Shown: positions 26,599-36,497 of the stretch, one piece after another
Position numbering within the stretch: position 1 is the stretch's first letter
How the letters are laid out: every line of letters begins with the position of its first letter
Assembly (NCBI RefSeq): GCF_022846655.1
Contig: NZ_AP025667.1
Span: forward strand, 285,001-349,000
DNA: 64,000 nt
Reading direction: 5' to 3'
Source of the DNA: Streptomyces seoulensis
Lineage (GTDB): Bacteria > Actinomycetota > Actinomycetes > Streptomycetales > Streptomycetaceae
The notes under the pieces: generated by a model
The model's database searches: none
The model's input: only the letters and a program-made list of their open reading frames with translations
What the model was told of the DNA's origin: nothing
Program-made: the position numbers and the translations under genes

Positions 26599-27639
26599 TC
26601 AGGGGGTGTGCTGCCAGGTCTGCTGGAAGGTGAATCTCGCCGCTTCCACCTCGTGGCGCTGGTCGGCGTGGAGGACGCCGAGGGCGTAGGCGGTGGCCGG
26701 GGTGATGCGGGGGGTGCGGGCCGCCTGGGCGGCCTCGGCGGCGGCCTCGGCCGCGTCGCGGTGCCGGGTCAGGGCCTCGGCGGCCGGGCGGAGGCGCGGG
26801 TCGGGGAGGGCGGTGCCGGGGATCTCGCGGGCGTAGCGGTGCAGGCGCAGCAGTAGGCGGACCTGGTGCCAGGGGCCGTCCTGGGGGTGCGGGGCGGGGT
26901 CGGGGGAGAGGCCGTGGACCAGGGCCTGCGCGTTGTAGGGGTCCCCGGCGGTGACCAGGGGGAGGGTGGCGACGGCGCCCGCGAGGCGGTCCTCGGCCGC
27001 GGCGGCCAGGGGGCCCAGGCCGGTGCCGGACGCGGCAGGGGTGAGCGGGACGTCGCTGGCGAGCAGGGCGACCCGGTCGGCCACGGCGTGGAAGCGGGCG
27101 GAGCCCAGCGCCTCCAGCGCGGCGGAGTGGGCGCGGGTCCGGGCCAGGGTGAGCCTGCGCTCCAGCAGGGCGCCCGCCTTGGCCGCGCCCACGGTGAGGC
27201 TGCCGCGCTCGGTGCCGGGCGCGGGGGCGCCGGTGCGCGGTGCACCGGCGTGCGCGACGGCCCGTACCGCCGGCGGAGTCGAGCCCGACAGGCGGTGCAG
27301 TGCCGGCAACAGCCGGTCCAGCCGGGCTCCTTGCGCGTGCTCCAGCGCCAAGGTGCCCGACACCCAGGCGAGTTCCGGGCGCATGGTGTCCGCCCAGGCG
27401 GGGTCCAGCAGCGCCCGGAAGGTGTGCAGGGCGGCGCTGATCCGGCGGGCGGAGCGGCGCAGCGCACGCCCCGCGTCGACGGCACCCTCCGCGCCGCCCA
27501 GCCCGTTCCCGGTCTCCCGGTGTGACCGGAGCGCCCGCAGGAACTCCGTCGCCTGCGACCGGAGATACCCGGCGAGGTCGTCCCCGGTGGGGGCCGGGAC
27601 CTGCTCCGGGCGGGGCGGGTCAGGGTGTCGTCGTGCCAC
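26599..27639 (-). CDS. CHAD domain protein
   Basis: A 346-residue helical protein of the CHAD family, whose members bind polyphosphate granules. Basic helices such as [21 protein letters not shown] and [14 protein letters not shown] match the expected charged surface. The first family motif, usually VHxxRVxxRR, here reads [13 protein letters not shown], so the conserved His is absent. GTG 27639 has an ideal GGAGG 8 nt upstream and overlaps the ppk stop by 20 bp, giving translational coupling. A TTG at 27660 is possible. Context supports a role with polyphosphate kinase. Confidence 0.85.
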   Translation of the reverse strand: MARRHPDPPRPEQVPAPTGDDLAGYLRSQATEFLRALRSHRETGNGLGGAEGAVDAGRALRRSARRISAALHTFRALLDPAWADTMRPELAWVSGTLALEHAQGARLDRLLPALHRLSGSTPPAVRAVAHAGAPRTGAPAPGTERGSLTVGAAKAGALLERRLTLARTRAHSAALEALGSARFHAVADRVALLASDVPLTPAASGTGLGPLAAAAEDRLAGAVATLPLVTAGDPYNAQALVHGLSPDPAPHPQDGPWHQVRLLLRLHRYAREIPGTALPDPRLRPAAEALTRHRDAAEAAAEAAQAARTPRITPATAYALGVLHADQRHEVEAARFTFQQTWQHTP

Positions 27640-29872
27640 GCCGGCGCCTCCGGGCGTCAATGAGCATCTCCTGGATGTTGCGCAGGGGGTGTCCGTCGGC
27701 GTCGGTCGCGTGCCGGGTCCACTCGCCGTCGGGGCCCAGGTGCCAGGAGGCGGTGGTGTCGGACATGCCGGTGTCCAGCAGGCGGTTGAGGGTCGCCCGG
27801 TGGCTGGGGTCGGTGACCCGGACCAGGGCCTCGATCCGGCGGTCGAGGTTGCGGTGCATCATGTCGGCGCTGCCGAACCACACCTCGGGCTCGCCGCCGT
27901 TGCCGAAGGCGAAGACGCGGGAGTGCTCAAGGAACCGGCCGAGGATCGAGCGGACCCGGATGTTCTCCGACAGCCCCTCGACACCGGGCCGCACCGCGCA
28001 GATGCCGCGCACCCAGACGTCGACCGGCACGCCCGCCTGGGACGCCCGGTAGCAGGCGTCGATGACGGCCTCGTCGACCATGGAGTTGACCTTGATCTTG
28101 ACGAAGGCCGGACGGCCCGCCCGGTGGTGCTGGATCTCCTTGTCGATCCGCGATATCAGGCCGTCCCGCAGCGACTTGGGGGCGACCAGCAGCCGGCGGT
28201 AGGTCTCGCGGCGGGAGTAGCCGGAGAGCCGGTTGAAGAGGTCGGAGAGGTCCGCGCCGACCTGGGGGTCGGCGGTGAGCAGGCCCAGGTCCTCGTACAG
28301 CCGGGCGGTCTTCGGGTGGTAGTTGCCGGTGCCGACGTGGCTGTAGCGGCGCAGGACGTCGCCCTCCTGGCGGACCACCAGCGACAGCTTGCAGTGGGTC
28401 TTCAGGCCGACCAGGCCGTAGACGACGTGGCAGCCCGCCTCCTCCAGCTTGCGCGCCCACTTGATGTTGGCGTGCTCGTCGAAGCGGGCCTTGATCTCGA
28501 CCAGGACGAGGACCTGCTTGCCGGACTCGGCGGCGTCGATCAGGGCGTCCACTATCGGCGAGTCGCCGGAGGTGCGGTACAGCGTCTGCTTGATCGCCAG
28601 CACGTCCGGGTCCTGCGCGGCCTGCTCCAGGAACGCCTGCACGGAGGTGGAGAAGGAGTCGTACGGGTGGTGCAGCAGCACGTCCCGCTGGCGCAGCGCG
28701 GCGAAGATGTCCGGCGCGGACGCGGATTCGACCTCGGAGAGGTCGCGGTGGGTGCCCGCGACGAACTTGCGGTACTTCAGCTCCGGCCGGTCCAGGCTGT
28801 GGATGCGGAACAGGCCGGTGAGGTCGAGCGGGCCGGGCAGCGGGTAGACCTCGGACTCGGAGATCTTCAGCTCGCGGACCAGGAGGTCGAGCACCTCGCG
28901 GTCGATGTCCTCCTCGACCTCCAGGCGGACCGGCGGCCCGAAGCGGCGCCGCATCAGCTCCTTCTCCAGCGCCTGGAGCAGGTTCTCCGCGTCGTCCTCC
29001 TCCACCTCCAGGTCCTCGTTGCGGGTGAGCCGGAAGGCGTGGTGCTCCAGCACCTCCATGCCGGGGAACAGCTCCTCCAGGTGCGCGCCGATCACGTCCT
29101 CCAGGGGGACGAACCGGCCGGGGCTGCTCTCCAGGAAGCGGGACAGCAGCGGCGGCACCTTGACGCGGGCGAAGTGCTTGTGGCCGCTGACCGGGTTGCG
29201 CACCACGACGGCCAGGTTCAGCGAGAGGCCGGAGATGTACGGGAAGGGGTGCGCGGGGTCCACGGCGAGCGGGGTGAGGACGGGGAAGATCTGGTGCCGG
29301 AACAGCGTGAAGAGGCGGGCCTGCTCCTTGTCGGTCAGCTCGCTCCAGCGGACCAGGTGGATGCCCTCCTCCGCGAGCGCGGGGGCGACGTCCTCGTGGT
29401 AGCAGGCGGCGTGCCGGGCCATCAGCTCGCGCGAGCGGGCCCAGATCATCTCCAGCACCTCGCGCGGCTGGAGCCCGGATGCGGAGCGGGTGGCGACGCC
29501 GGTGGCGATACGGCGCTTCAGGCCGGCGACCCGGACCATGAAGAACTCGTCCAGGTTGCTGGCGAAGATCGCGAGGAAGTTGGCGCGCTCCAGCAGCGGC
29601 GTGGTGGGGTCCTCGGCCAGCTCCAGCACGCGTTCGTTGAAGGCGAGCCAGCTCCGCTCCCGGTCCAGGAAGCGGCCCTGCGGCAGCGGGGCGCCACCGG
29701 TTTCCCGCTCCTCGTACACGTCCAGATCGGCGTCGAGATCGGGCTCCAGGTCGGAGACGGCCGCCGCGACCGTGTGCGGGCGGTGGGCGGCGATGGAGCC
29801 CACGGGGGGCTGCGGCCGCAGGGCGGTGTCGGAGGACGGGTGGGCCGGTACCTGGGCTTCTCGCTGGCTCAT
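27620..29872 (-). CDS. ppk: Polyphosphate kinase PPK1
   Basis: A 750-residue PPK1. Domains in order: N ([19 protein letters not shown]), head ([17 protein letters not shown]), and C1/C2 catalytic domains with both phospho-His regions, [17 protein letters not shown] and [26 protein letters not shown]. It makes polyphosphate from ATP reversibly, and in Streptomyces ppk is induced by PhoP and affects antibiotic output (recalled). ATG 29872 (MSQREAQ) is preferred because a PHO-box-like repeat lies just upstream; starting 123 bp earlier would place it inside the gene. It is the first of ppk-CHAD-Nudix. Confidence 0.95.
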   Translation of the reverse strand: MSQREAQVPAHPSSDTALRPQPPVGSIAAHRPHTVAAAVSDLEPDLDADLDVYEERETGGAPLPQGRFLDRERSWLAFNERVLELAEDPTTPLLERANFLAIFASNLDEFFMVRVAGLKRRIATGVATRSASGLQPREVLEMIWARSRELMARHAACYHEDVAPALAEEGIHLVRWSELTDKEQARLFTLFRHQIFPVLTPLAVDPAHPFPYISGLSLNLAVVVRNPVSGHKHFARVKVPPLLSRFLESSPGRFVPLEDVIGAHLEELFPGMEVLEHHAFRLTRNEDLEVEEDDAENLLQALEKELMRRRFGPPVRLEVEEDIDREVLDLLVRELKISESEVYPLPGPLDLTGLFRIHSLDRPELKYRKFVAGTHRDLSEVESASAPDIFAALRQRDVLLHHPYDSFSTSVQAFLEQAAQDPDVLAIKQTLYRTSGDSPIVDALIDAAESGKQVLVLVEIKARFDEHANIKWARKLEEAGCHVVYGLVGLKTHCKLSLVVRQEGDVLRRYSHVGTGNYHPKTARLYEDLGLLTADPQVGADLSDLFNRLSGYSRRETYRRLLVAPKSLRDGLISRIDKEIQHHRAGRPAFVKIKVNSMVDEAVIDACYRASQAGVPVDVWVRGICAVRPGVEGLSENIRVRSILGRFLEHSRVFAFGNGGEPEVWFGSADMMHRNLDRRIEALVRVTDPSHRATLNRLLDTGMSDTTASWHLGPDGEWTRHATDADGHPLRNIQEMLIDARRRRRGTTTP

Positions 29873-29913
29873 GAACCCATTCTTCCGCGCCAGGGGCGTT
29901 ACGGCAGCGTCTG

Positions 29914-29935
29914 TTTTCAACTGGAGCGGGTGAAC
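29914..29935 (-). promoter_or_regulatory. PHO-box-like repeat upstream of ppk
   Basis: Reading the minus strand, GTTCACCCGCT matches a PHO unit very well and is followed directly by CCAGTTGAAAA, a weak second unit. It lies 42 bp before the preferred ppk start, where PhoP activation would be expected. Confidence 0.55.
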
Positions 29936-30058
29936 GGACGCGCCGCCCGCGGCCCTCTCGGGGCGCGGCTCGGAGTCGGGGGCCACGGGTTCCATCGCCC
30001 GAGGGTCGCAAGCGGTTCTGAATCAAGGGTTACGGGCACATGACGTCCGGGAAATCGG

Positions 30059-30083
30059 GGGGCGGCCCGCAGGGGACCGCCCC
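30059..30083 (-). terminator. Terminator after the ABC transporter operon
   Basis: GGGGCGG and CCGCCCC pair around an 11-nt loop, six bases beyond the permease stop codon on the minus strand. There is no T-run, as is common in Streptomyces. Confidence 0.5.
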
Positions 30084-30088
30084 GCCGG

Positions 30089-31039
30089 TCAGCCGGTACG
30101 GCGCCGCAGCACCGCGAAGCAGGCGACGGTGAGCAGCGCGGTCACGACCAGCAGGAGGGCGCTGGTGGTGAGCTGGAGGGGCCAGTAGTGGGATTCGGGG
30201 TGGTAGCTGTTGTAGAAGCCTGTGCCGCCGCGCTGTTCGTAGAGGCGCAGGCAGGCGTCCCCGCTGGTCGCGCGGCACTCCGGGGTGGGAATGTGCGCGC
30301 CGGTGCGGGTGACCAGGCCGTACGAGAGCTCGACACCGGTGAACAGGCCGGGATAGCCGTTCCGGAACGGCGCCACCTCGGTCACGGGCGTCTGGAGGTG
30401 GGGCATGAGCCAGTGGGCGCCGCCGAGCAGCACCGCCGAGGCGGCCACGGTGATGCCCAGGGCGGGCAGCGTGCGGCGGACCAGCAGGCCGGTCAGTGCA
30501 CCTGCGGCGAGCGCGGTCAGGCAGGCGGTGACGGTCGTGGGGCCGTTGGCGTGGAAGGTGAAGGGCTCCCACCAGCGGCTGTAGGGGCCCGTCCGGTCCT
30601 CGGGCGCCGCCCAGGCGTACCGGTGCAGGACCACCAGCAGCGTCGCGCTCACCGTGAGTACCCCGGCGGGCAGCGCCAGCCGGACCGCCAGCCAGCGCAC
30701 GGGAGTGACTCCTTGGGTCCAGGCGATCAGCGCGGTGCCCGACTCCAGCTCCCGCGCGGTCAGCGTGGCGCCCGCCCATGCCGCCACGAGGATCGGCAGC
30801 AGGACCACGGCGGCGGTCATGAAGCCGTACATGGCCTGGAACATGCCCATGTCGACCATGCACCTGCTGAGCTTGCTGCACGCCTCTGCTTGCCGCCAAC
30901 TGCGGTCGGCCTCGTCCGCGAGCGGGCCCGCCGTCCACAGCAGCAGCCCACCGATCGACACCACCAGGACGGCCCAGACGACCACCGCCCACCGATGCAG
31001 ACGGAACGTCCAGCGGGCGGAAACGGTCAGGGTGCTCAC
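30089..31039 (-). CDS. ABC transporter permease
   Basis: A 316-residue membrane protein with six or so hydrophobic segments (e.g. WAVVVWAVLVVSIGGLLLW, AAVVLLPILVAAWAGATL, LQLTTSALLLVVTALLTVACFAVL). ELESGTALIAWTQGVTPVRWLAVRL is the coupling-helix region of ABC-2 type permeases. A large extracytoplasmic loop (about 205-275) holds Cys pairs. Start GTG 31039 overlaps the ATPase stop by 4 bp (GTGA). It forms a YtrA-type operon with the ATPase and the GntR regulator, of the sort that answers cell-envelope stress. Confidence 0.86.
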   Translation of the reverse strand: MSTLTVSARWTFRLHRWAVVVWAVLVVSIGGLLLWTAGPLADEADRSWRQAEACSKLSRCMVDMGMFQAMYGFMTAAVVLLPILVAAWAGATLTARELESGTALIAWTQGVTPVRWLAVRLALPAGVLTVSATLLVVLHRYAWAAPEDRTGPYSRWWEPFTFHANGPTTVTACLTALAAGALTGLLVRRTLPALGITVAASAVLLGGAHWLMPHLQTPVTEVAPFRNGYPGLFTGVELSYGLVTRTGAHIPTPECRATSGDACLRLYEQRGGTGFYNSYHPESHYWPLQLTTSALLLVVTALLTVACFAVLRRRTG

Positions 31040-31920
31040 GCGGCGTACTCCTCGGTCATGGTGAGCGCGGGCGCGCCCGGGCTGCGCAGGTGGGCGAGGA
31101 CCAGGTCCTCCAGGGTGGGCGCCTCGGTGCGCCAGTCGCCCGGGACGGGCCCCGTCGGCCGGATCAGCGCGGAGAGCTGGCGGCCGGTCGTGCGGGACTC
31201 GACCACCGTGTGCCCGGCCAGTCCCTCGGTCCCGGCGGAGCCGGAGACGCGGAGGTGGGCGGCGAGCAGCTCGTCGATGTCGCCGGCCAGCCGGACCCGG
31301 CCGGAGCCGATCAGCAGCAGGTGGTCGCAGGACTCCTCGACCTCCGCGACCACGTGCGAGGACATGGCGATGGTGGTGCCGTGCTCGGCTGCCGTGCCCA
31401 TCAGCACGCCCATCAGGTCGTGCCGGGCGAGCGGGTCGAGGTCGGCCATCGGCTCGTCCAGCAGCAGCAGTTCGGGCCGCTTGCCGAGCGCGAGGGCGAG
31501 CGCGACGCGGGTGCGCTGGCCGCCGGAGAGGGACCGTATCCGGGCACCGGGGTCGAGCTCGCCCCCGGCGACGATCCGCTCCGCGCCGGCCGCGTCCCAG
31601 TGGCCGGGGTTGAGGTCGGCGCCCATGCGCAGCGTCTCGGCGACCGTGAGCTGCGGATACAGCGGCTTGGCCTGCGCGACGTAGCCCACGCGGGGCCGGG
31701 CCCCGGCCGGGGAGGTGCCGAGGACGCGCAACTCGCCCTCGGTCGGCCGCAGCAGGCCGGACGCGATGGCGAACAGGGTGCTCTTTCCCGCGCCGTTGGG
31801 GCCCACCACGGCACACACCCGCCCGGCGGGCAGCCGGAACGCGCAGTCGCGCAGCGCCCAGCCACCCCGCCGCCCGTACCGTCTGCCGAGGCCGACGGCC
31901 TCGATCGCGGTGTCGCTCAT
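31036..31920 (-). CDS. ABC transporter ATP-binding protein
   Basis: A 294-residue ABC ATPase: Walker A VGPNGAGKST (about 38-47), signature LSGGQRTR (about 133-140), Walker B LLLLDEPM and the H-loop SSHVV. The C-terminal 80 residues are the usual accessory domain of drug/lipid exporters. ATG 31920 overlaps the GntR stop (ATGA). A longer frame runs upstream into the regulator and is not used. Expected substrate is an antibiotic or lipid; not deducible. Confidence 0.92.
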   Translation of the reverse strand: MSDTAIEAVGLGRRYGRRGGWALRDCAFRLPAGRVCAVVGPNGAGKSTLFAIASGLLRPTEGELRVLGTSPAGARPRVGYVAQAKPLYPQLTVAETLRMGADLNPGHWDAAGAERIVAGGELDPGARIRSLSGGQRTRVALALALGKRPELLLLDEPMADLDPLARHDLMGVLMGTAAEHGTTIAMSSHVVAEVEESCDHLLLIGSGRVRLAGDIDELLAAHLRVSGSAGTEGLAGHTVVESRTTGRQLSALIRPTGPVPGDWRTEAPTLEDLVLAHLRSPGAPALTMTEEYAA

Positions 31921-32303
31921 GAACGTTCTCCCTGGAAGCTCTTGTCGAGTACGGCCGTGAAGAGGGCCGCCATGTCGTCCCGGTCCCACCCGGTCCGGAC
32001 CGCGCGCTCCGCCCATTCCTCCAGCTCGGCCCGCAGCGGCGAGTCGGCCGGGGCGGCGCCGAGGGAGCGGCGGACGAAGGTGCCCAGGCCCCGCCGCGCC
32101 TCCACCAGTCCCTCCCGCTCCAGCTCGCGGTACGCCTTCAGGACGGTGTTGGGGTTGATGGCGGTGGCCTCCACGACCTCGCGGGCGGTGGGCAACTGGT
32201 CGCCGGGGCGCAGCAGTCCGAGGCGCAGCGCCTGTTTGGTCTGCTGGACGATCTGCACGTAGGTGGCGACCCCGCTGTGCCGGTCGATGCGGTATTCGAC
32301 CAC
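31917..32303 (-). CDS. GntR regulator, YtrA subfamily
   Basis: A 128-residue GntR-type repressor with a winged HTH (YVQIVQQTKQALRLGLLRPGDQLPTAREVVEATAINPNTVLKAYRELEREGLVEARRGLGTFV) and only a short C-terminal tail, the YtrA layout that couples to ABC transporters. GTG 32303 is favoured: AAAGGG is 11 nt upstream, whereas GTG 32315 leaves almost no spacing. First gene of the regulator-ATPase-permease operon, with a palindrome upstream for autorepression. Confidence 0.88.
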   Translation of the reverse strand: MVEYRIDRHSGVATYVQIVQQTKQALRLGLLRPGDQLPTAREVVEATAINPNTVLKAYRELEREGLVEARRGLGTFVRRSLGAAPADSPLRAELEEWAERAVRTGWDRDDMAALFTAVLDKSFQGERS

Positions 32304-32320
32304 GCGCTGAACCACCCTTT

Positions 32321-32336
32321 CACTAATTGAGTAGTG
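32321..32336. promoter_or_regulatory. YtrA-type operator palindrome
   Basis: CACTAATTGAGTAGTG is an inverted repeat (CACTA-N6-TAGTG) 18 bp before the GntR start. AT-rich against its surroundings, it likely overlaps the promoter and binds the encoded regulator. Confidence 0.68.
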
Positions 32337-32352
32337 GAAGGGTGGTGTAGAA

Positions 32353-32383
32353 GAGGGGCGCCCGTCAAGTCCGGACGCCCCTC
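32353..32383. terminator. Terminator downstream of mshD
   Basis: GAGGGGCG and CGCCCCTC pair around a 15-nt loop that itself pairs in part (CCG/CGG). It lies 25 bp beyond the mshD stop and ahead of the gntR promoter. Confidence 0.65.
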
Positions 32384-32407
32384 AACTCAGCGAACAGGGA
32401 CCAGGGT

Positions 32408-33334
32408 TCACGTCTCCGTGCGGTACATCAGGTCGGTCTCGTGGGTGGTGAAGCCCAGGCGTTCGTAGACCGAGACCGCCGCCTTGTTGTCCGCGTCGAC
32501 GTAGAGCATCGCGGTGGGCAGGCCCTGGCCGGCCAGGTGGCGCAGGCCGATCGTGGTGAGGGCCTTGCCGAGGCCGTCGCCCTGGCGGCCGGGGCGCACC
32601 CCGAGGACGTACACCTCGCCGAGCCCCTCCTCGGCGTGCGTCTTGGTCCAGTGGAAGCCGATCAGTTCGCCGTCCTGCTCGGCCAGGAAGAACCCGGCCG
32701 GGTCGAACCACGCCTCGGCCTCCCGGTCGTCCAGGTCGCGCCGGGTGAGCGAACCCTGCTCCGGGTGGTGGGCGAACGCGGCCGCGTTGACCGCGAGCCA
32801 CGCCTCCTCGTCCCGGCCCGGCTCGAAGGCCCGTACCGTCACGCCCTGGGGCAGCACCGGGTCGGGCAGTTCCAGGCCGGTCAACGGGCGCCGCATCTGC
32901 CGGAGTTCGCGGAACAGGGTCAGCCCCAGCACCTGCGCGAGATGCCGGGCCGCGGGATGCCCGCCGTGCGCCCACACCCGCAGCCGCTTGCCGGAGGCGG
33001 CCAGGAGCGCGGTGCCCAGCGCCCGCCCGTGTCCCCGGCCCCGGTGCGCGGGACGCACGACCAGCTCGGCGGCGGGCGCCTCCACCGGGTCGGTGTCCTC
33101 CAGTTGCGCGTAGCCGACCAGATCGTCCCCGGAGTACAGCAGCAGATGGGAGACGCCCGCGCGGGCGCCGCCGCGCAGTTGCAGCCGGCCCTGCTCGGAC
33201 ACCGGCTGCTGGCCGTCCTCGCGGGCGGCCTCGGCGAGGACGGCCAGCACGGCCTCGGCCTGACCGGGCGTGAGTGCGGCGTGCGTCTCGATGGAGCGGG
33301 CGGGGAAGGACCGTACGGAGTCGTCGCTGCTCAT
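32408..33334 (-). CDS. mshD: Mycothiol synthase MshD
   Basis: A 308-residue protein of two tandem GNAT domains. The N half contains LVVRPAHRGRGHGRALGTALL and the C half VYVLGVRPGRQGDGLGKALTTIGLRHL, each with the acetyl-CoA loop; LYVDADNKAAVSVYERLGFTTHETDLMYRT is the typical MshD C-terminus. It acetylates Cys-GlcN-Ins in the last step of mycothiol synthesis, the main thiol of actinobacteria. ATG 33334 has TACCCT 7 nt upstream, so the transcript is probably leaderless. Divergent from the ABC-F gene. Confidence 0.94.
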   Translation of the reverse strand: MSSDDSVRSFPARSIETHAALTPGQAEAVLAVLAEAAREDGQQPVSEQGRLQLRGGARAGVSHLLLYSGDDLVGYAQLEDTDPVEAPAAELVVRPAHRGRGHGRALGTALLAASGKRLRVWAHGGHPAARHLAQVLGLTLFRELRQMRRPLTGLELPDPVLPQGVTVRAFEPGRDEEAWLAVNAAAFAHHPEQGSLTRRDLDDREAEAWFDPAGFFLAEQDGELIGFHWTKTHAEEGLGEVYVLGVRPGRQGDGLGKALTTIGLRHLAGQGLPTAMLYVDADNKAAVSVYERLGFTTHETDLMYRTET

Positions 33335-33422
33335 GCGTACGAGGGTACGGCGCGCGCCCGGCGCCGGGCGCTGAAGGAATCTCGTTTCCGCCCGGCCGGG
33401 TCGAGCGGGGAGAATGCGGGGC

Positions 33423-35042
33423 ATGGGACATCTGGACGTCGCGCATATCGAGTACTACCTGCCGGACGGGCGGGCGCTGCTCGGTGATGTGTCCTTCCGC
33501 GTCGGCGAGGGCTCGGCCGTCGCGCTGGTCGGGCCGAACGGCGCGGGCAAGACGACGCTGCTGCGGATCATCGCGGGCGAACTCGACGCGCACGGCGGCA
33601 AGGTGAGCGTCAGCGGCGGACTCGGGGTGATGCCCCAGTTCGTCGGCGGCGTCCGGGACGAGTCGACCGTGCGCGACCTGCTCGTCTCCGTCGCCCCGAA
33701 GCGCATCCGCACGGCCGCGAAGGCGGTCGACGAGGCCGAGCACGCGATCATGACCGTGGACGACGAGGCCGCGCAGATGGCGTACGCCCAGGCCCTCTCC
33801 GACTGGGCCGAGGCCCAGGGGTACGAGACGGAGACCCTGTGGGACATGTGCACCACGGCCGCCCTCGGCATCCCCTACGACCAGGCCCAGTGGCGCCAGG
33901 TGAACACCCTGTCCGGCGGTGAGCAGAAGCGGCTGGTGCTGGAGTACTTCTTCCGGGGCCACGACGAGGTGCTGCTGCTGGACGAGCCGGACAACTACCT
34001 GGACGTGCCCGGCAAGCGCTGGCTTGAGGAGCAGATCCGGGCCACCCGCAAGACGGTGCTGTTCATCTCCCACGACCGCGAACTCCTCGCCCGCTCGGCC
34101 GAGCGGATCGTCAGCGTGGAGCCCGCCGAGGGCGGCGCCGACGTCTGGGTGCACGGCGGCGGCTTCGCCACCTACCACGAGGCCCGCCGCGAGCGCTTCG
34201 CCCGCTTCGAGGAGCTGCGCAGGCGCTGGTCGGAGAAGCACGCCCAGCTCAAGAAGCTGGTGGTCACCCTCCAGCAGGCGGCCTCGGTCAGCCATGAGAT
34301 GGCCTCGCGGTACGCGGCCGCGCAGACCCGGCTGCGCAAGTTCGAGGAGGCCGGGCCGCCGCCCGAGCCGCCCAAGGAGCAGGACATCCGGATGCGGCTG
34401 CGCGGCGGCCGTACCGGGGTGCGCGCGATCACCTGCGAGGCGCTGGAGCTGACCGGGCTGATGAAGCCGTTCGACCTGGAGGTCTTCTACGGCGAGCGGG
34501 TCGCGGTCCTCGGCTCCAACGGCTCCGGCAAGTCGCACTTCCTGCGTCTGCTGGCCGGGGCAGAGATCGCGCACTCGGGGCTGTGGAAGCTCGGCGCGCG
34601 GGTCGTGCCGGGGCACTTCGCGCAGACCCACGCCCACCCCGAGCTGGTCGGCCGCACCCTGCTGGACATCCTGTGGTCCGAGCACTCCCAGGCCCGCGGC
34701 CCGGCGATGTCGATCCTGCGCCGGTACGGGCTGGACCGGCAGGCCGAGCAGAACTTCGAGCGGCTGTCCGGCGGCCAGCAGGCCCGGCTGCAGATCCTGC
34801 TGCTGGAGCTCGCGGGGACCACCGCCCTGCTGCTGGACGAGCCGACCGACAACCTCGACCTGGAGAGCGCCGAGGCCCTCCAGGAGGCGCTGGAGGCGTA
34901 CGACGGGACCGTGCTGGCCGTCACCCACGACCGCTGGTTCGCCCGCTCCTTCGACCGCTACCTGGTCTTCGGCTCGGACGGCCGGGTCCGGGAGACCCCG
35001 GAACCGGTGTGGGACGAGCGCCGGGTGGAGCGCGCCCGCTGA
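33423..35042 (+). CDS. ABC-F family ATPase
   Basis: A 539-residue soluble protein with two ABC domains and no membrane part. Walker A motifs are GPNGAGKTT and GSNGSGKSH; signatures are LSGGEQKR and LSGGQQAR; Walker B motifs are VLLLDEPDNYLD and ALLLDEPTDNLD. A charged linker of about 80 residues joins them (ARRERFARFEELRRRWSEKHAQLKKL). ABC-F proteins act on ribosomes, either tuning translation or protecting from antibiotics. ATG 33423 is chosen over 33414: GAGAAT ends 7 nt before it (leaderless), and the upstream codon would leave no space. Confidence 0.92.
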   Translation: MGHLDVAHIEYYLPDGRALLGDVSFRVGEGSAVALVGPNGAGKTTLLRIIAGELDAHGGKVSVSGGLGVMPQFVGGVRDESTVRDLLVSVAPKRIRTAAKAVDEAEHAIMTVDDEAAQMAYAQALSDWAEAQGYETETLWDMCTTAALGIPYDQAQWRQVNTLSGGEQKRLVLEYFFRGHDEVLLLDEPDNYLDVPGKRWLEEQIRATRKTVLFISHDRELLARSAERIVSVEPAEGGADVWVHGGGFATYHEARRERFARFEELRRRWSEKHAQLKKLVVTLQQAASVSHEMASRYAAAQTRLRKFEEAGPPPEPPKEQDIRMRLRGGRTGVRAITCEALELTGLMKPFDLEVFYGERVAVLGSNGSGKSHFLRLLAGAEIAHSGLWKLGARVVPGHFAQTHAHPELVGRTLLDILWSEHSQARGPAMSILRRYGLDRQAEQNFERLSGGQQARLQILLLELAGTTALLLDEPTDNLDLESAEALQEALEAYDGTVLAVTHDRWFARSFDRYLVFGSDGRVRETPEPVWDERRVERAR

Positions 35043-35045
35043 GCC

Positions 35046-36497
35046 CTACGCCTGGTGGGTCTCCGGCGGGGGCGTCGGCGCACCCGGCAGCCGGACGGTG
35101 GCGACCGTGCCGCCGTCCGGGGCACGGGTGAGGGTCACCTCGCCGCCCGCCTGCTGGACCGTGCGGGCCACGATGGACAGGCCGAGGCCCGAGCCGGGGA
35201 GCGCGCGGGCGCTGGGGGAGCGCCAGAACCGGTCGAAGACGTAGGGGAGTTCATCGGCCGGGATGCCCGGACCGTGGTCCCGTACGGTCAGCACGCCGTC
35301 GGTCAGCCGGACCTCGACCGTGCCGCCCTCGGGGCTGAACTTCACCGCGTTGTCGAGGATGTTGACCACCGCGCGCTCCAGCGCGGAGGGCTCCGCCCGG
35401 ACGAACCAGGGCTCCAGGTCCGCCGTGATCGTCAGCTCCGGCCCGCGCAGCCGGGCCCGGCGCAGCGCCTCCTCGACGGTCTCCTGGAAGGAGAACACCT
35501 GCACCCGCTCCCCGCGCTGCCCCTCGGAGCGGGACAGCTCCTGCAGATCACCGATGAGCGCGGCCAACTCGGTCATCTGCGCCTTCACCGAGGCCAGCAG
35601 GGCCTTGCGGTCGGCGGCCGGGATCGGGCGGCCCGTCTCCTCGCTACGGGTCAGCAGCTCGATGTTGGTGCGCAGCGAGGTCAGCGGGGTGCGCAGCTCG
35701 TGCCCGGCGTCCGCGATCAACTGCTGCTGGAGGTCGCGGGACCCGGCCAGCGCGGTCGTCATCGAGTTGAAGGAGCGGGAGAGCCGGGCCACCTCGTCGT
35801 CGCTGTCCTCGGCCACCGGGATACGGACGGCCAGGTCCTCGGTGCGGGCCACGTGCTCCACGGCCTCGGTCAGCTTGTCCACGGGCCTGAGGCCCGCCCG
35901 CGCCACCGCGAGCCCGGCCGCGCCCGCGCCCACGACCCCGATCCCGGAGACGAGCAGCAGGATCAGCGCGAGGTCGCTCAGCGTCCGCTGGGTGTCCTTC
36001 AGCGAGAAGGCCACCATGACGGCGACCTCCGGGTACGCCTGCGAACCGGGTGTCCCGCCCACGGGTACGGCGCTGGTCATCACCCGTACGTCGTCCCCGT
36101 CGGAGTCCACACCGTCGCGCAGGGTGCGCCGGCCCAGCGTGGCGTTGCGCGCTGCGGCCACGTCCGCCGCGGTGACCTTCACCGTGCCCTCGGAGTAGGG
36201 GGTGACGCAGGTGCGGCCCTCGGCGGTCACGATCTGGAGGTAGAGGAAGGAGGGCGGGCCCTCGTCGACGCCGGGGGAGCGCGGGCAGGTCAGCAGCAGG
36301 GTGGTCACCTGGTCGGGGCTGAGCGGGCGCCCGAGGCTCTGCAGGCGCTCGTCCATCTCGCTGTAGAGCTTGCCCTGCACGATGAACCAGCAGGTCACCG
36401 ACACCGCGGCCACCGCGAAGGCGACGGCCGCCGCGACCAGCATGGCCAGCCGGGCCCGGATCGGCAGCGCCCGGTAGTGGCGCATCAGCTTCCTCAC
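35046..36497 (-). CDS. Sensor histidine kinase, MprB-like
   Basis: A 483-residue membrane kinase. TM1 (about 14-36) and TM2 (about 177-200) flank a 140-residue external sensor; a HAMP domain, HisKA ([21 protein letters not shown] with the phospho-His) and HATPase_c ([25 protein letters not shown]) follow. The C-terminus is Pro-rich. GTG 36497 overlaps the response regulator stop (GTGA); ATG 36485 is a possible start. It forms a pair with the regulator upstream and resembles MprAB/CseC-like systems; an HtrA-like protease lies nearby, as in mycobacterial mprAB-pepD. Confidence 0.92.
   Translation of the reverse strand: MRKLMRHYRALPIRARLAMLVAAAVAFAVAAVSVTCWFIVQGKLYSEMDERLQSLGRPLSPDQVTTLLLTCPRSPGVDEGPPSFLYLQIVTAEGRTCVTPYSEGTVKVTAADVAAARNATLGRRTLRDGVDSDGDDVRVMTSAVPVGGTPGSQAYPEVAVMVAFSLKDTQRTLSDLALILLLVSGIGVVGAGAAGLAVARAGLRPVDKLTEAVEHVARTEDLAVRIPVAEDSDDEVARLSRSFNSMTTALAGSRDLQQQLIADAGHELRTPLTSLRTNIELLTRSEETGRPIPAADRKALLASVKAQMTELAALIGDLQELSRSEGQRGERVQVFSFQETVEEALRRARLRGPELTITADLEPWFVRAEPSALERAVVNILDNAVKFSPEGGTVEVRLTDGVLTVRDHGPGIPADELPYVFDRFWRSPSARALPGSGLGLSIVARTVQQAGGEVTLTRAPDGGTVATVRLPGAPTPPPETHQA

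Noticed and set aside
32382..34928. 848-residue minus-strand frame across mshD and ABC-F
   Set aside because: It is an out-of-frame shadow of two genes with clear domain motifs on both strands.
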